NCBI RefSeq assembly: GCF_037198315.1
Contig: NZ_CP144913.1
Span: forward strand, 682,001-746,000
Direction: 5' to 3'
DNA: 64,000 bases
Source of the DNA: Janibacter sp. A1S7
GTDB taxonomy: Bacteria; Actinomycetota; Actinomycetes; Actinomycetales; Dermatophilaceae
The position numbers and the translations under genes are program-made. The notes under the pieces were generated by a model, which was not told where the DNA came from, did no database searches, and saw only the letters and a list, made by a program, of their open reading frames with translations. Positions 36,591 through 45,811 of this stretch are shown here, piece by piece. Position 1 is the stretch's first letter. Every line of letters starts with the position of its first letter.

Positions 36591-36630
36591 TACTACGAAA
36601 CGATTTCGATACGACTATTGACTGTAGAAC
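36591..36630 (+). promoter_or_regulatory. Importer-operon promoter and palindrome
   Basis: TACTAC (36591-36596), 25 bases, then CTGTAGA (36622-36628) matches the boxC promoter in both words and spacing. The -10 is probably TAGAAC (36625-36630). CGAAACGATTTCG (36596-36608) is a perfect palindrome (CGAAA-cga-TTTCG) where the -35 would be, so a repressor there would block the polymerase. The preceding part of the intergenic region, from 36466, contains no further clear signal. Confidence 0.55.
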
Positions 36631-36722
36631 TAATCCCCGCCATTCTCGGGACAACCGACGACCGGACCCGCGCACGCTGTCGAGCCCGGTCGTGACTCAA
36701 TGACGAGCCCCCTGGAGTACCC

Positions 36723-37904
36723 ATGCGCAGCACCCGAGCCCTGCCCCTGGCCATCACCGCGACCCTCGCGCTCACCGCCTGCGGTGGATCCGCACTCTCG
36801 GGCGACGGAGGTGACGGTGGCGGGGACGACAGCACGGTCACCGTCGGCCTCCTCGTGCCGAAGTCCGGGGTCTACGCCCCGCTGGGCGAGGACATGGAAG
36901 CCGGCTTCGACCTCTACCTCGAGGAGAACGACGGGCAGCTCGGCGGCAAGGACGTGGAGGTGAAGGTCGTCGACGAGGGGGGCGGCCCCGACGACGGCGT
37001 TCCGGCCGGCACGAAGCTCGCCCAGGACGACTCGATCGATGCCGTGGTCGGCATCGTCAACTCGGCCGTGGCCCTGGGCCTGACCGACGCCTTCGCCGAG
37101 GCGAAGAAGCCACTGATCATCGCCAACGCCGGCGCCGACGCCATCACCGGCGACGGCGCCTCCGAGTACGTCTGGCGCACGAGCTTCGCCAACGGTGAGA
37201 TCGGCGCCGCCATGGGCGAGCACGTGGCCGAGAACGTGGACGGTGAGGTCTACCTCGTGGGCCCGGACTACGCAGCGGGGGAGGAGTTCCTCGCCGGCTT
37301 CAAGGAGACCTTCGAGGGCGCCGGTGGCGAGATCGCGGGCACCCAGATGACCCCCTTCGGCACGACGACGAACTTCCAGCCGTACCTGCAGAAGGTGCGC
37401 AACGCCGACCCGGCCGCCGTCTTCGCCTTCTACGCCGGCTCCGAGGCGGTCACCTTCGTCAAGCAGTACGACAGCCTCGGTCTGCACGAGAACGTCCCCT
37501 TCTACGCCACCGGGTTCCTGACCGAGGGCGGCGCGCTCGACGCGCAGGGCAAGGCCGCCGAGGGCATCTTCACCTCGCTGCACTACTCATCCGCGCTGGA
37601 CAACGAGAAGAACCAGTCCTTCGTCAAGGCCTACGACGAGGCGACCAACGAGGTGCCGACCGTGTACTCCGTGCAGGCCTACGATGCGGCCGCGGCCCTG
37701 GACCAGGCGCTGGAGACCGGCACCTCGGGTGACGAGATCGTCGAGGGACTGCAGGGCGTCGAGGAGATCGACAGCCCGCGCGGGCCCTGGTCCTTCACCG
37801 ACAACCAGGGTCCGGACCAGACGTACTACCTGCGCAAGGTGGCCGACCAGGACGGCGCATGGACGAACGTCATCGAGGGCGAGCTCACCCAGCCCTCCTC
37901 CTGA
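36723..37904 (+). CDS. Branched-chain-type ABC transporter substrate-binding lipoprotein
   Basis: 393 residues. The signal ends in the lipobox LTAC (residues about 17-20). The rest is a LivK/Peripla_BP_6 protein: VTVGLLVPKSGVYAPLGEDM near 39-58, followed by a two-lobe fold ending near 390. In an operon with box genes around it, an aromatic carboxylate such as benzoate is the probable ligand, as for related transporters in aromatic clusters; the amino-acid class cannot be excluded. The gene heads a livKHMGF-type operon. Confidence 0.88.
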   Translation: MRSTRALPLAITATLALTACGGSALSGDGGDGGGDDSTVTVGLLVPKSGVYAPLGEDMEAGFDLYLEENDGQLGGKDVEVKVVDEGGGPDDGVPAGTKLAQDDSIDAVVGIVNSAVALGLTDAFAEAKKPLIIANAGADAITGDGASEYVWRTSFANGEIGAAMGEHVAENVDGEVYLVGPDYAAGEEFLAGFKETFEGAGGEIAGTQMTPFGTTTNFQPYLQKVRNADPAAVFAFYAGSEAVTFVKQYDSLGLHENVPFYATGFLTEGGALDAQGKAAEGIFTSLHYSSALDNEKNQSFVKAYDEATNEVPTVYSVQAYDAAAALDQALETGTSGDEIVEGLQGVEEIDSPRGPWSFTDNQGPDQTYYLRKVADQDGAWTNVIEGELTQPSS

Positions 37905-37934
37905 CCCGTCCGCACCACAGTCAGGAGTGAACCT

Positions 37935-38840
37935 GTGACCGCACTGACGGCCAACGTCATCGCCGACAACGCGGTGACCATCGTCGACGGGCTCGCCTTC
38001 GGTGTCCTGCTCTTCGTCATCGCGCTCGGCCTGTCCCTCGTCTTCGGCGTCATGGACGTCCTCAACCTCGCCCACGGGGCGATCTACCTCGTCGGCGCCT
38101 ACATCGCCGTCGCCCTCATCGGGGGCGGCACGACGCTGACGCTGGTGGCCTTCGTGGGTGCGATCATCGCCGCCGCCGTCATCGGCGGGCTGGGGGGCTG
38201 GGGCCTGTCGGCGATGGTCCGGCCGGTCGCCGGTCGGGGCCACCTGGACCAGGCCCTGCTCACGCTGGGCATCGCGCTCGTCGTGGCGGACCTGATCTCG
38301 ATGCAGTTCGGCAACGAGGTGCAGACCATCCCCGCGCCGACGGGACTGGACGGCAGTGCGACGATCTTCGGCCAGTCCTATCCGGTCTACCGACTCGTCG
38401 TCATCGTCGTCGGTGGCCTCCTCGCCGTCGGGGCGCTCTACGTCATCGAGCGCACCCGCGTCGGCTCGCTCGTGCGCGCCTCGGTGGTCGACCCCGAGAT
38501 GGTCTCCGCCCTCGGGGTCGACACCAAGAAGCTCGTCGCCGGCGTCTTCGCCGCCGGCGCGGCCCTCGCCGCCGCCGGCGGGGTGATCGGCGGCCCGATC
38601 CTCTCGGCCTACCCCGGCCTGGACAACCACGTGCTGCTGCTCGGCCTCGTCGTCGTCGTCATCGGCGGCCTCGGCTCGGTCAGCGGCGCGCTCGTGGGGG
38701 CCTTGCTCATCGGGCAGATCGAGACACTCGGCGTCTCGCTCCTGCCGAGCCACGCCTCCTTCCTCGTCTTCGGTGCGATGGGCCTGGTCCTGCTCCTGCG
38801 GCCCCAGGGGCTGCTCGGGCAGAAGGAGGCCCCGGCATGA
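37935..38840 (+). CDS. LivH-type ABC permease
   Basis: 301 residues from a GTG with CAGGAGTGA before it. About eight membrane helices are seen, with the LivH family segment LSLVFGVMDVLNLAHGAIYL near 35-54 and the cytoplasmic EAA-like loop (ALGVDTKKLVAGVFAAGAAL near 192-211). It forms half of the membrane channel with the next protein. The downstream livM-type gene overlaps by 4 bp. Confidence 0.9.
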   Translation: MTALTANVIADNAVTIVDGLAFGVLLFVIALGLSLVFGVMDVLNLAHGAIYLVGAYIAVALIGGGTTLTLVAFVGAIIAAAVIGGLGGWGLSAMVRPVAGRGHLDQALLTLGIALVVADLISMQFGNEVQTIPAPTGLDGSATIFGQSYPVYRLVVIVVGGLLAVGALYVIERTRVGSLVRASVVDPEMVSALGVDTKKLVAGVFAAGAALAAAGGVIGGPILSAYPGLDNHVLLLGLVVVVIGGLGSVSGALVGALLIGQIETLGVSLLPSHASFLVFGAMGLVLLLRPQGLLGQKEAPA

Positions 38841-39799
38841 AGGACCGTTCCTCCTCGATCATCGCGCTGGTCGTCGTCCTGGCCCTCGTGGCCGTTCCGC
38901 TGGTCCTGCCCGCCGACACGGCGAATGTCCTCAGCAGGGTCCTGGCCCTCGCCCTCCTCGCGGTGAGCCTCGACCTGCTCGTCGGTGTCTCCGGGATGCC
39001 CTCGCTCGGACATGCCGCTCCCTTCGGGGTCGGCGCCTACACCGCTGCTCTGGTGACTCGGGACATCGACGCCTTTGCCCCCGTTCCCCTGCTCGCGGCG
39101 GTGGTCACCGGCGGGATCTTCGCGGTGGTCACCGGCGTGCTCATGGTTCGCACCAAGGGGACCTACTTCCTCATGCTCACCCTGGCGATCGCCGAGCTGA
39201 CCCACGTGCTCGCCCAGCGCTGGGACAGCCTCACCGGCGGGACCAACGGCCTCTACGGCATCCCGTCGATCACCCTGGCTCCCGGCGGCGAGGCGGTGAC
39301 GCTCGCGGGCATGCGCTACTGGTGGATCCTGCTGGTCTTCCTCGTCGGCTTCGTCATCGTCTGGTGGACCTCGCGCTCCCTGCTGGGTCGCTCCCTGCGC
39401 GGTCTGCGGGACAACGAGGAGCGGATGGGCTCACTCGGGTACGACACCTTCCGGCTCAAGTTGGCCGTCTATGCCATCGCCGGGGCAGTCGCGGGCGCGG
39501 CGGGGTCGATGTGGGTGGCGCAGAACCGGTTCGTCTCGCCGGCGGACCTCGGCTTCGAGGTCTCCGCGATGGCACTGCTCGCGGTGGTCCTCGGCGGTCG
39601 CGGCCGGCTCTGGGGTGCGGTCCTGGGCGCCGCCATCGTGACGATCGTGCGCGACGACATCGGGGCACTGCTCGGTGGCCGCGGCCCGCTGCTGCTCGGC
39701 CTCGTCTTCATCGTGGCGGTCTACCTGCTGCCCCGTGGCTTCGCCGGTACCGACTGGCGGGGCATGCTCATCCGACGCACCCAGGAGGAGAAGGCATGA
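38837..39799 (+). CDS. LivM-type ABC permease
   Basis: 320 residues, about nine membrane helices. SLDLLVGVSGMPSLGHAAPF near 46-65 and the loop LRDNEERMGSLGYDTFRLKL near 192-211 are LivM features. It pairs with the LivH-type protein. ATGA overlaps on both sides tie it to its neighbours. Confidence 0.9.
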   Translation: MKDRSSSIIALVVVLALVAVPLVLPADTANVLSRVLALALLAVSLDLLVGVSGMPSLGHAAPFGVGAYTAALVTRDIDAFAPVPLLAAVVTGGIFAVVTGVLMVRTKGTYFLMLTLAIAELTHVLAQRWDSLTGGTNGLYGIPSITLAPGGEAVTLAGMRYWWILLVFLVGFVIVWWTSRSLLGRSLRGLRDNEERMGSLGYDTFRLKLAVYAIAGAVAGAAGSMWVAQNRFVSPADLGFEVSAMALLAVVLGGRGRLWGAVLGAAIVTIVRDDIGALLGGRGPLLLGLVFIVAVYLLPRGFAGTDWRGMLIRRTQEEKA

Positions 39800-40647
39800 C
39801 CGCCGACGCGCACGCGGTGACACCGGCGCTGACCCTGCGCAACGTCACCAAGAGGTATGGCGCGCTGACTGCGGTGGACGACGTCAGCCTCGAGGTGGCG
39901 AAGGGAGGTAGGCATGCGCTCATCGGCCCCAACGGTGCCGGGAAGTCGACCCTGTTCAACCTCGTCTCCGGTGGTCTGCCGACGACGTCCGGCCAGGTGC
40001 TGTTCGCCGGCGAGGACGTCACGAGCCGGTCTGCTGCCTGGCGGGCGCGCAGGGGGCTAGGCAAGACCTTCCAGCACAGCTCGCTCTTCCTGTCGATGAA
40101 CCCGCTGGACAACGTCGCACTCGCGGCGCAGCGGGTCGCCGGCAAGGGGATGTCGTGGCTGACCTCGTCGGCGAAGCGCACCAGCGAGATCGACGATCTC
40201 GCGGAGCAGTGCGTCGCCGACGTGGGACTGACCGACCGGTCGCACATCATGACCGGCACCCTCAGTCACGGCGAGCGCCGCCAGCTCGAGGTCGCGGTGG
40301 CCCTGGCGACCCGGCCCAGGCTCCTCCTGCTCGACGAGCCGGCCGCGGGGATGTCCCCGGCGGAGAGTCAGCGCTTCGCCGAGCTCGTGCGCTCCCTGCC
40401 GCAGGACCTCACCGTCGTGATCATCGAGCACGACCTCGACCTGGTCTTCCAGCTGGCAGAGCGGGTCAGCGTGCTCCACCTGGGAGCGCTCATCGCCGAC
40501 GGCCCCGTCGACGAGGTGCGCGAGGACCCCCGTGTCCAACAGGCCTATCTCGGCGAGGGGTCGCTCGAGGAGCTCTTTCACGACGCCCCTCCGCCGGCGT
40601 CCACTGCACCCACCGTGCCCACCACGACCGAGGAGACCCCCGCATGA
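39796..40647 (+). CDS. LivG-type ABC ATPase
   Basis: 283 residues. Walker A GPNGAGKST near 42-50, signature LSHGERRQLEVA near 156-167 and Walker B LLLLDEPAAGMSP near 176-188. The ABC signature has H in place of the second G/S position (LSHGE), as in many LivG proteins. The C-terminal ~30 residues are Pro/Thr-rich. The start is fixed by the 4-bp overlap with the upstream permease gene. Confidence 0.92.
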   Translation: MTADAHAVTPALTLRNVTKRYGALTAVDDVSLEVAKGGRHALIGPNGAGKSTLFNLVSGGLPTTSGQVLFAGEDVTSRSAAWRARRGLGKTFQHSSLFLSMNPLDNVALAAQRVAGKGMSWLTSSAKRTSEIDDLAEQCVADVGLTDRSHIMTGTLSHGERRQLEVAVALATRPRLLLLDEPAAGMSPAESQRFAELVRSLPQDLTVVIIEHDLDLVFQLAERVSVLHLGALIADGPVDEVREDPRVQQAYLGEGSLEELFHDAPPPASTAPTVPTTTEETPA

Positions 40648-41357
40648 GCGCCGCTGGAGCAGACCTGAGGATCCACGGGGTGGAGGCCGGGTACGGCGGC
40701 AGCACCGTCCTCACCGGCGTCGACCTGCACCTGGCCGCCGGCGAGACCGTGGCCCTGCTCGGACGCAACGGTGTCGGCAAGACGACCCTCATGTCGACGA
40801 TCATGGGTTTCGTCCGGACCCTCGAGGGGAGCATCCACGTCGGTGGCGAGGACGTCACGTCCCTGCCCACCCACGCCCGTGCCCGGGTCGGCGTGGCCAT
40901 CGTCCCCCAGGGACGGCGGGTCTTCGCCCCGCTGACCGTCCACAACAACCTGCGCATCGCCGAGAGCAAGCGATCCGGCGACTGGACCCTCGAGCGGGTC
41001 TACGAGCTGATGCCGCGGTTGCGCGAGCGGCGCGGCAACCGCGGCGACCAGCTCTCCGGAGGTGAGCAGCAGATGCTCGCCATCGGCCGGGCCCTCCTGC
41101 TCGGCCCACGCGTCCTGCTCCTCGACGAGCCCTCCGACGGGCTGGCCCCCGCGATCGTCGAGCAGGTCATGGGCATCGTGCGAGAGCTCGCGGGGGAGGG
41201 CATCACCGTCCTCATCGTCGAGCAGGACCTGCGCGCGGCCTTCTCCGTCGCCGACCGCATCTCGGTGATGGAGAAGGGACGCATCGTCCACGAGAGCACC
41301 GTCCACGAGTTCAGGTCGGACGCGGACCGCGCCCGTCGCCTCCTTGGTGTTGCGTAA
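40644..41357 (+). CDS. LivF-type ABC ATPase
   Basis: 237 residues. Walker A LLGRNGVGKTT near 36-46, VAIVPQGRRVFAPLTVHNNL near 85-104 (Q-loop), signature LSGGEQQMLAIGRALL near 135-150 and Walker B VLLLDEPSDGLAP near 155-167. It forms the heterodimeric ATPase with the LivG-type protein. It overlaps that gene by 4 bp and is the last gene of the importer operon; the boxC promoter starts right after its stop. Confidence 0.92.
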   Translation: MSAAGADLRIHGVEAGYGGSTVLTGVDLHLAAGETVALLGRNGVGKTTLMSTIMGFVRTLEGSIHVGGEDVTSLPTHARARVGVAIVPQGRRVFAPLTVHNNLRIAESKRSGDWTLERVYELMPRLRERRGNRGDQLSGGEQQMLAIGRALLLGPRVLLLDEPSDGLAPAIVEQVMGIVRELAGEGITVLIVEQDLRAAFSVADRISVMEKGRIVHESTVHEFRSDADRARRLLGVA

Positions 41358-41360
41358 AAA

Positions 41361-41400
41361 TACTACAAGGTCTTGACGAGACGTGTACGTACTGTAGAAG
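41361..41400 (+). promoter_or_regulatory. boxC-operon promoter
   Basis: TTGACG (41373-41378) and TAGAAG (41395-41400) are 16 bp apart. TACTAC (41361-41366), 25 bases, then CTGTAGA (41392-41398) repeats the pattern of the importer promoter. The inverted repeat CAAGGTCTTG (41366-41375) overlaps the -35. These would make it a third target of the same regulator. Confidence 0.6.
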
Positions 41401-41463
41401 ATAGAGGGGTGCCCCGACGTCGTGGCCTCCGCGACGTCCGATTCCGATACGGAAGGTTTTGAC

Positions 41464-43194
41464 GTGAGCGAGACCACGATCGACCAGGCTGCCGCGCCCA
41501 GCGGCGGAGACGACCGGACGACGGGGACGCCCCCGGTCGTCGAGTTCCGCACCTCGCCGGAGAAGTACCGCCACTTCTCCATCGAGTACGACGGCGACGT
41601 CGCCACGGTCAAGCTCGCCGTGGACGAGCAGGGCGGCATCGTGCCCGGCTACGAACTGAAGATGAACTCCTACGACCTCGGCGTCGACATCGAGCTCTAC
41701 GACGTCGTCCAGCGGCTGCGTTTCGAGCATCCCGAGGTCAAGGCGGTCGTCATGACCGGTGGGACCGAGCGGATGTTCTGCGCCGGAGCCAACATCCGGA
41801 TGCTCGCGGGGTCCCCGCACAGCTGGAAGGTCAACTTCTGCAAGTTCACCAACGAGACCCGCAACGGCATCGAGGACGCGACCGCCAACTCCGGACAGAC
41901 GTGGATCGCCGCCCTCAACGGCACCGCCGCCGGTGGTGGCTACGAGCTTGCGCTCGCCTGCGATGACATCGTCCTCGTCGACGACAACTCCTCGACGGTC
42001 TCCCTCCCCGAGGTGCCCCTGCTGGGTGTCCTCCCCGGGACCGGCGGCCTGACGCGCGTGGTCGACAAGCGCCTGGTGCGCAAGGACCGCGCCGACCTCT
42101 TCGCGACGAAGTCCGAGGGCTACCGCGGAGACACCGCTGTGGACTGGGGCTTCATCGACGCGACCTTCCCGCGTGGCTCCTGGGACGAGGAGATCGGCAA
42201 GCGTGCGCATGCCGCCGCCGCGCGGTCGACCCGCGCCGGCGCAGCCGGCGAGGGCGTGGAGCTGACCGAGCTGAAGCGCACCATCGATGGCGACACGATC
42301 AGCTACTGCCACGTCAACGCGTCGATCGACCGTGCCGGCCGCCGCGTCGACATCACCGTCTCCGCCCCGACGGAGCAGCCGCCGGCCGACGTCGAGGCCG
42401 CCCGCGCGCAGGGCGTCGACTACTACCCGCTGGCGCTGGCCCGCGAGCTCGATGACCTGATCCTGCACCTGCGCACCAACGAGCTGCTCATCGGCACCTG
42501 GGTCCTGCGCGCCATCGGCGACCAGGGCCTCGTCCTCGCCCACGACGAGAAGCTCGCGGACTGGGCGGACCACTGGTTCGTCAACGAGGTGAACCACTAC
42601 CTCAAGCGCACCCTGAAGCGTCTGGACGTCACCTCACGCAGTCTCATCGCAGTCATCGAGCCGGGCTCTGCCTTCGTCGGCACCCTGCTGGAGCTCGCGC
42701 TGGCCGCGGACCGCCAGTACATGCTCGAGGGCGTCTACGAGGACGTGGACCCGGACGCGGCCCCGGCGACGATCCGTCTGACCGACGCCAACGACGGCAG
42801 GTACCCGATGGGCAACGGGCTGACCCGCATCGAGTCGCGCTTCTTCGGTCGGGACGAGGACCTCGCCACGGCCCGGGCCGCCAAGGACGAGGACCTCGAC
42901 TCCGCAGCTGCAGACCGGGCCGGTCTGGTGACCATGGCCCTCGACGACATCGACTTCGAGGAGGAGCTGCGCATCGTCCTCGAGGAGCGCGCCGCGCTGA
43001 GCCCGGACGCACTCACCGGTATGGAGGCCAACCACCGCTTCGTCGGCCCCGAGACGCTGGAGACCAAGATCTTCGGACGGCTCACCGCGTGGCAGAACTG
43101 GATCTTCATCCGCCCCAACGCCTCCGGCCCGGACGGCGCCCTGCGTCGCTACGGCTCCGGGCAAAAGGGCGAGTACGACCTGGAAAGGGTTTGA
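41464..43194 (+). CDS. boxC: 2,3-epoxybenzoyl-CoA dihydrolase BoxC
   Basis: 576 residues from the GTG at 41464, which follows GGAAGG at normal distance; a GTG at 41422 is possible. It has two crotonase-like halves. The first contains FCAGANIRMLAGSPHSWKVN near 108-127 and GTAAGGGYELALACDDIVLV near 157-176 (oxyanion-hole glycines); the second contains VIEPGSAFVGTLLELALAAD near 398-417. BoxC opens 2,3-epoxybenzoyl-CoA with two waters to 3,4-dehydroadipyl-CoA semialdehyde and formate. It heads an operon of nine tightly spaced genes through 50138. Confidence 0.93.
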   Translation: MSETTIDQAAAPSGGDDRTTGTPPVVEFRTSPEKYRHFSIEYDGDVATVKLAVDEQGGIVPGYELKMNSYDLGVDIELYDVVQRLRFEHPEVKAVVMTGGTERMFCAGANIRMLAGSPHSWKVNFCKFTNETRNGIEDATANSGQTWIAALNGTAAGGGYELALACDDIVLVDDNSSTVSLPEVPLLGVLPGTGGLTRVVDKRLVRKDRADLFATKSEGYRGDTAVDWGFIDATFPRGSWDEEIGKRAHAAAARSTRAGAAGEGVELTELKRTIDGDTISYCHVNASIDRAGRRVDITVSAPTEQPPADVEAARAQGVDYYPLALARELDDLILHLRTNELLIGTWVLRAIGDQGLVLAHDEKLADWADHWFVNEVNHYLKRTLKRLDVTSRSLIAVIEPGSAFVGTLLELALAADRQYMLEGVYEDVDPDAAPATIRLTDANDGRYPMGNGLTRIESRFFGRDEDLATARAAKDEDLDSAAADRAGLVTMALDDIDFEEELRIVLEERAALSPDALTGMEANHRFVGPETLETKIFGRLTAWQNWIFIRPNASGPDGALRRYGSGQKGEYDLERV

Positions 43195-43198
43195 GCCG

Positions 43199-44782
43199 AT
43201 GACAGCGGACGGCTTCAACGCAGCAGCCTGGCTCGTCGATCGGGTGGCCGCCGAACGCGGTGGGCACCCGGCCGTCGAGACCCCCGCGCAGAGCGTGACC
43301 TACTCGGAGCTCGTCGAGCTCACCGGTCGGGTCGCCGCGGGTCTGCGCTCCCTGGGGATGCGCCGTGACGACCGTGTCGTCTTCGTCGCCAACGACGACA
43401 TCCCGCTCTTCGCCGGGGTCCTCGGCGCGATGCGTGGTGGGCTGGTCGCGGTGCCCGTCTCGACGATGTACGGCCCGGACGAGCTGGCCGAGATCATCAC
43501 CGACTCGGGCGCAGTGACGCTCGTCGCGAGCTCCACGTACGCCGAGGCGGTGGCGCGGGCCTGCGCGCAGTGCCCCGACCTGAAGCAGGTCGTCTGGGAC
43601 GGCGACCCGGGGCAGCACGCCGACGCCGTCGAGGGCGTCGAGCAACTCTCCTGGCAGGATCTCATCACCCGTGGCGCCGCCGCGGACGAGACGGATCGGG
43701 CCCCGGTACCGACCGGCTCCGACGCGTGGGCCCTGTGGCTCTACACCTCGGGCACGACCGGCAAGCCGAAGGGGGCGATGCACCGGCACGAGAACATCCG
43801 CCTGGTCTGCGACACCTACGGCACGCAGGTGCTGGGAATCACGCCGCAGGACCGCTGCCTGTCCGTCGCGAAGCTCTTCTTCGCCTACGGGATCGGCAAC
43901 ACGATGTTCTTCCCGTTGTCCGTGGGCGCCACCTCGGTGCTCGAGCCCGCTCGTCCGACGCCGGCCTGCATGGCCGAGCGGATCGCGAAGGGGAAGCCGA
44001 CGCTCTTCTTCGGGGTGCCGACGTTCTACGCCGGTCTGCTCTCCAGCGACATCCCGGACGACACCTTCGCCGATGTCCGACTGGGTGCCTCCGCCGGCGA
44101 GCCGCTGCCGCCCGGCGTGCAGGAACGGATGCTCTCGCGCTTCGGCCTGCAGATCCTCGACGGGATCGGCTCGACGGAGTGCCTGCACATCTTCCTGTCC
44201 AACCGCCCCGGTGAGATCAAGCCGGGGACGACGGGCAAGGCGGTGCCCGGCTACGACCTGGAGATCCGTGACCTCGACGGTGCACCCGTGGCCGACGGTG
44301 AGCCGGGCACGCTCTTCGTCCGCGGCGCCTCCGCGGCCCTGGGCTACTGGCGTCGCGCCGAGGCCACCCGCGCCGTCTTCCAGGGCGAGTGGCTCAACAC
44401 CGGCGACACCTACGTCCGCGACGAGGAGGGCTTCTACAGCTGCATGGGTCGCTCGACGGACCTGCTCAAGGCGGGTGGCATCTGGGTCAGCCCGACCGAG
44501 GTCGAGGACCGCCTGCTGGGGCACGAGGCCGTCACCGAGTGCGCCGTGGTCGGCCACGAGGACGAGGACGGGTTGACCAAGCCGGTCGCCGTGCTCGTCA
44601 CGCGTGCCGCGGTGACGACGGACGAGATCGACACGTGGTGCCGCGAGGGCCTCGCGTCCTTCAAGCGCCCGCGCAAGGTCTACTTCGTCGACGAGCTGCC
44701 GAAGACGGCCACCGGTAAGATGCAACGATTCAAGGTGCGGGCCCTGGTCAAGGAGCTCGATGCCAAGGAGGTGGTGTCATGA
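43199..44782 (+). CDS. Benzoate-CoA ligase
   Basis: 527 residues, a normal length for BadA/BclA-type ligases. Motifs: LYTSGTTGKPKGAMHRHENI near 180-199, ILDGIGSTECLHIFLSNRPG near 317-336, NTGDTYVRDEEGFYSCMGRS near 399-418, and the catalytic Lys in PKTATGKMQRFKV near 500-512. It activates benzoate with ATP and CoA to benzoyl-CoA, the entry step of the box pathway. It lies 4 bp after boxC and overlaps the flavoprotein gene by 4 bp. Confidence 0.9.
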   Translation: MTADGFNAAAWLVDRVAAERGGHPAVETPAQSVTYSELVELTGRVAAGLRSLGMRRDDRVVFVANDDIPLFAGVLGAMRGGLVAVPVSTMYGPDELAEIITDSGAVTLVASSTYAEAVARACAQCPDLKQVVWDGDPGQHADAVEGVEQLSWQDLITRGAAADETDRAPVPTGSDAWALWLYTSGTTGKPKGAMHRHENIRLVCDTYGTQVLGITPQDRCLSVAKLFFAYGIGNTMFFPLSVGATSVLEPARPTPACMAERIAKGKPTLFFGVPTFYAGLLSSDIPDDTFADVRLGASAGEPLPPGVQERMLSRFGLQILDGIGSTECLHIFLSNRPGEIKPGTTGKAVPGYDLEIRDLDGAPVADGEPGTLFVRGASAALGYWRRAEATRAVFQGEWLNTGDTYVRDEEGFYSCMGRSTDLLKAGGIWVSPTEVEDRLLGHEAVTECAVVGHEDEDGLTKPVAVLVTRAAVTTDEIDTWCREGLASFKRPRKVYFVDELPKTATGKMQRFKVRALVKELDAKEVVS

Positions 44783-45798
44783 GCACCACGACGGTGGACG
44801 TGCTCATCGTGGGAGCCGGTCCCGTGGGACTCTTCGGGGCCTACTACGCCGGCGTGCGCGGACTGAGCACCGCAGTCATCGACAGCCTCAGCCAGGTCGG
44901 TGGCCAGGTCACCGCGATGTACCCGGAGAAGGAGATCTTCGACATCGCCGGCTTCCCGGCCGTGTCCGGACGGAAGCTCATCTCCAACCTCGTCGAGCAG
45001 GCCGCCCCCTACAACCCGACGTACGTCCTGGGTCAGGAGGCGCAGGACCTGCAGCGAGTGAGTGACGAGCAGGGTCGTGAGCGGCTGGTCGTCACCACCA
45101 GTGGCGGCGAGACGATCAACACCGGCGCGGTGATCGTCACCGGTGGCATCGGGACCTTCACCCCGCGCACCCTCCCGGCGGGCGAGGACTTCCTCGGCCG
45201 CGGGCTGGAGTACTTCGTGCCCAGCTCTGCGGAGTACGCCGGGCAGGACGTCGTCATCGTCGGCGGTGGGGACTCGGCGGTCGACTGGGCCAACATGCTC
45301 CACCCGATCGCCAGGTCGGTCACCCTCGTGCACCGCCGCGACAAGTTCCGCGCCCACCACGGCTCCGTCGCGCAGATGGAGTCGGCGCCGGTCGAGGTCG
45401 TGCTCAACGCGCAGGTCACCGAGACCGTCGGCGGCGACCGGCTCGAGTCGGTCACCGTCACGCCCAAGACGAAGGGGGAGGAGCCCCACTCCATCCCGTG
45501 CACCAGGCTCGTGGCCGCCCTGGGTTTCACGGCCAACCTCGGCCCCCTTCGCGAGTGGGGAGTCGAGCTGCACGACAACCGACACCTCGTCGTCGACCCC
45601 GCGATGCGCACCAACGTCACCGGGGTCTTCGCCGCCGGCGACATCACCGAGTACGACGGCAAGGTGCGCCTGATCGCCGTCGGCTTCGGCGAGGTGGCCA
45701 CGGCCGTCAACAACGCCGCGGTCCACATCGACCCCGACGCGCAGCTGTTCCCGGGGCACTCCACCGACAACCAGCCTGCGGTACCGCAGCCCGCCTGA
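44779..45798 (+). CDS. FNR-like (thioredoxin-reductase-fold) ferredoxin-NADP reductase
   Basis: 339 residues. FAD loop VLIVGAGPVGLFGAYYAG near 8-25 and NAD(P) loop VVIVGGGDSAVDWANML near 156-172. The redox CxxC of thioredoxin reductases is missing, and QVGGQVTAMYPEKEIFDIAG near 40-59 and VGFGEVATAVNNAAVHID near 299-316 match the Bacillus/Chlorobium-type FNRs. Encoded 13 bp before a 7Fe ferredoxin inside the box operon, it probably passes electrons from NAD(P)H through the ferredoxin to BoxB in place of BoxA. That role is inferred from position. Confidence 0.85.
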   Translation: MSTTTVDVLIVGAGPVGLFGAYYAGVRGLSTAVIDSLSQVGGQVTAMYPEKEIFDIAGFPAVSGRKLISNLVEQAAPYNPTYVLGQEAQDLQRVSDEQGRERLVVTTSGGETINTGAVIVTGGIGTFTPRTLPAGEDFLGRGLEYFVPSSAEYAGQDVVIVGGGDSAVDWANMLHPIARSVTLVHRRDKFRAHHGSVAQMESAPVEVVLNAQVTETVGGDRLESVTVTPKTKGEEPHSIPCTRLVAALGFTANLGPLREWGVELHDNRHLVVDPAMRTNVTGVFAAGDITEYDGKVRLIAVGFGEVATAVNNAAVHIDPDAQLFPGHSTDNQPAVPQPA

Positions 45799-45811
45799 GA
45801 GAGGAATCGAC

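Noticed and set aside
44779-45798. Thioredoxin reductase
   Set aside because: The redox-active CxxC between the FAD and NADPH domains is missing, and the sequence around positions 40-60 matches FNR-type proteins.
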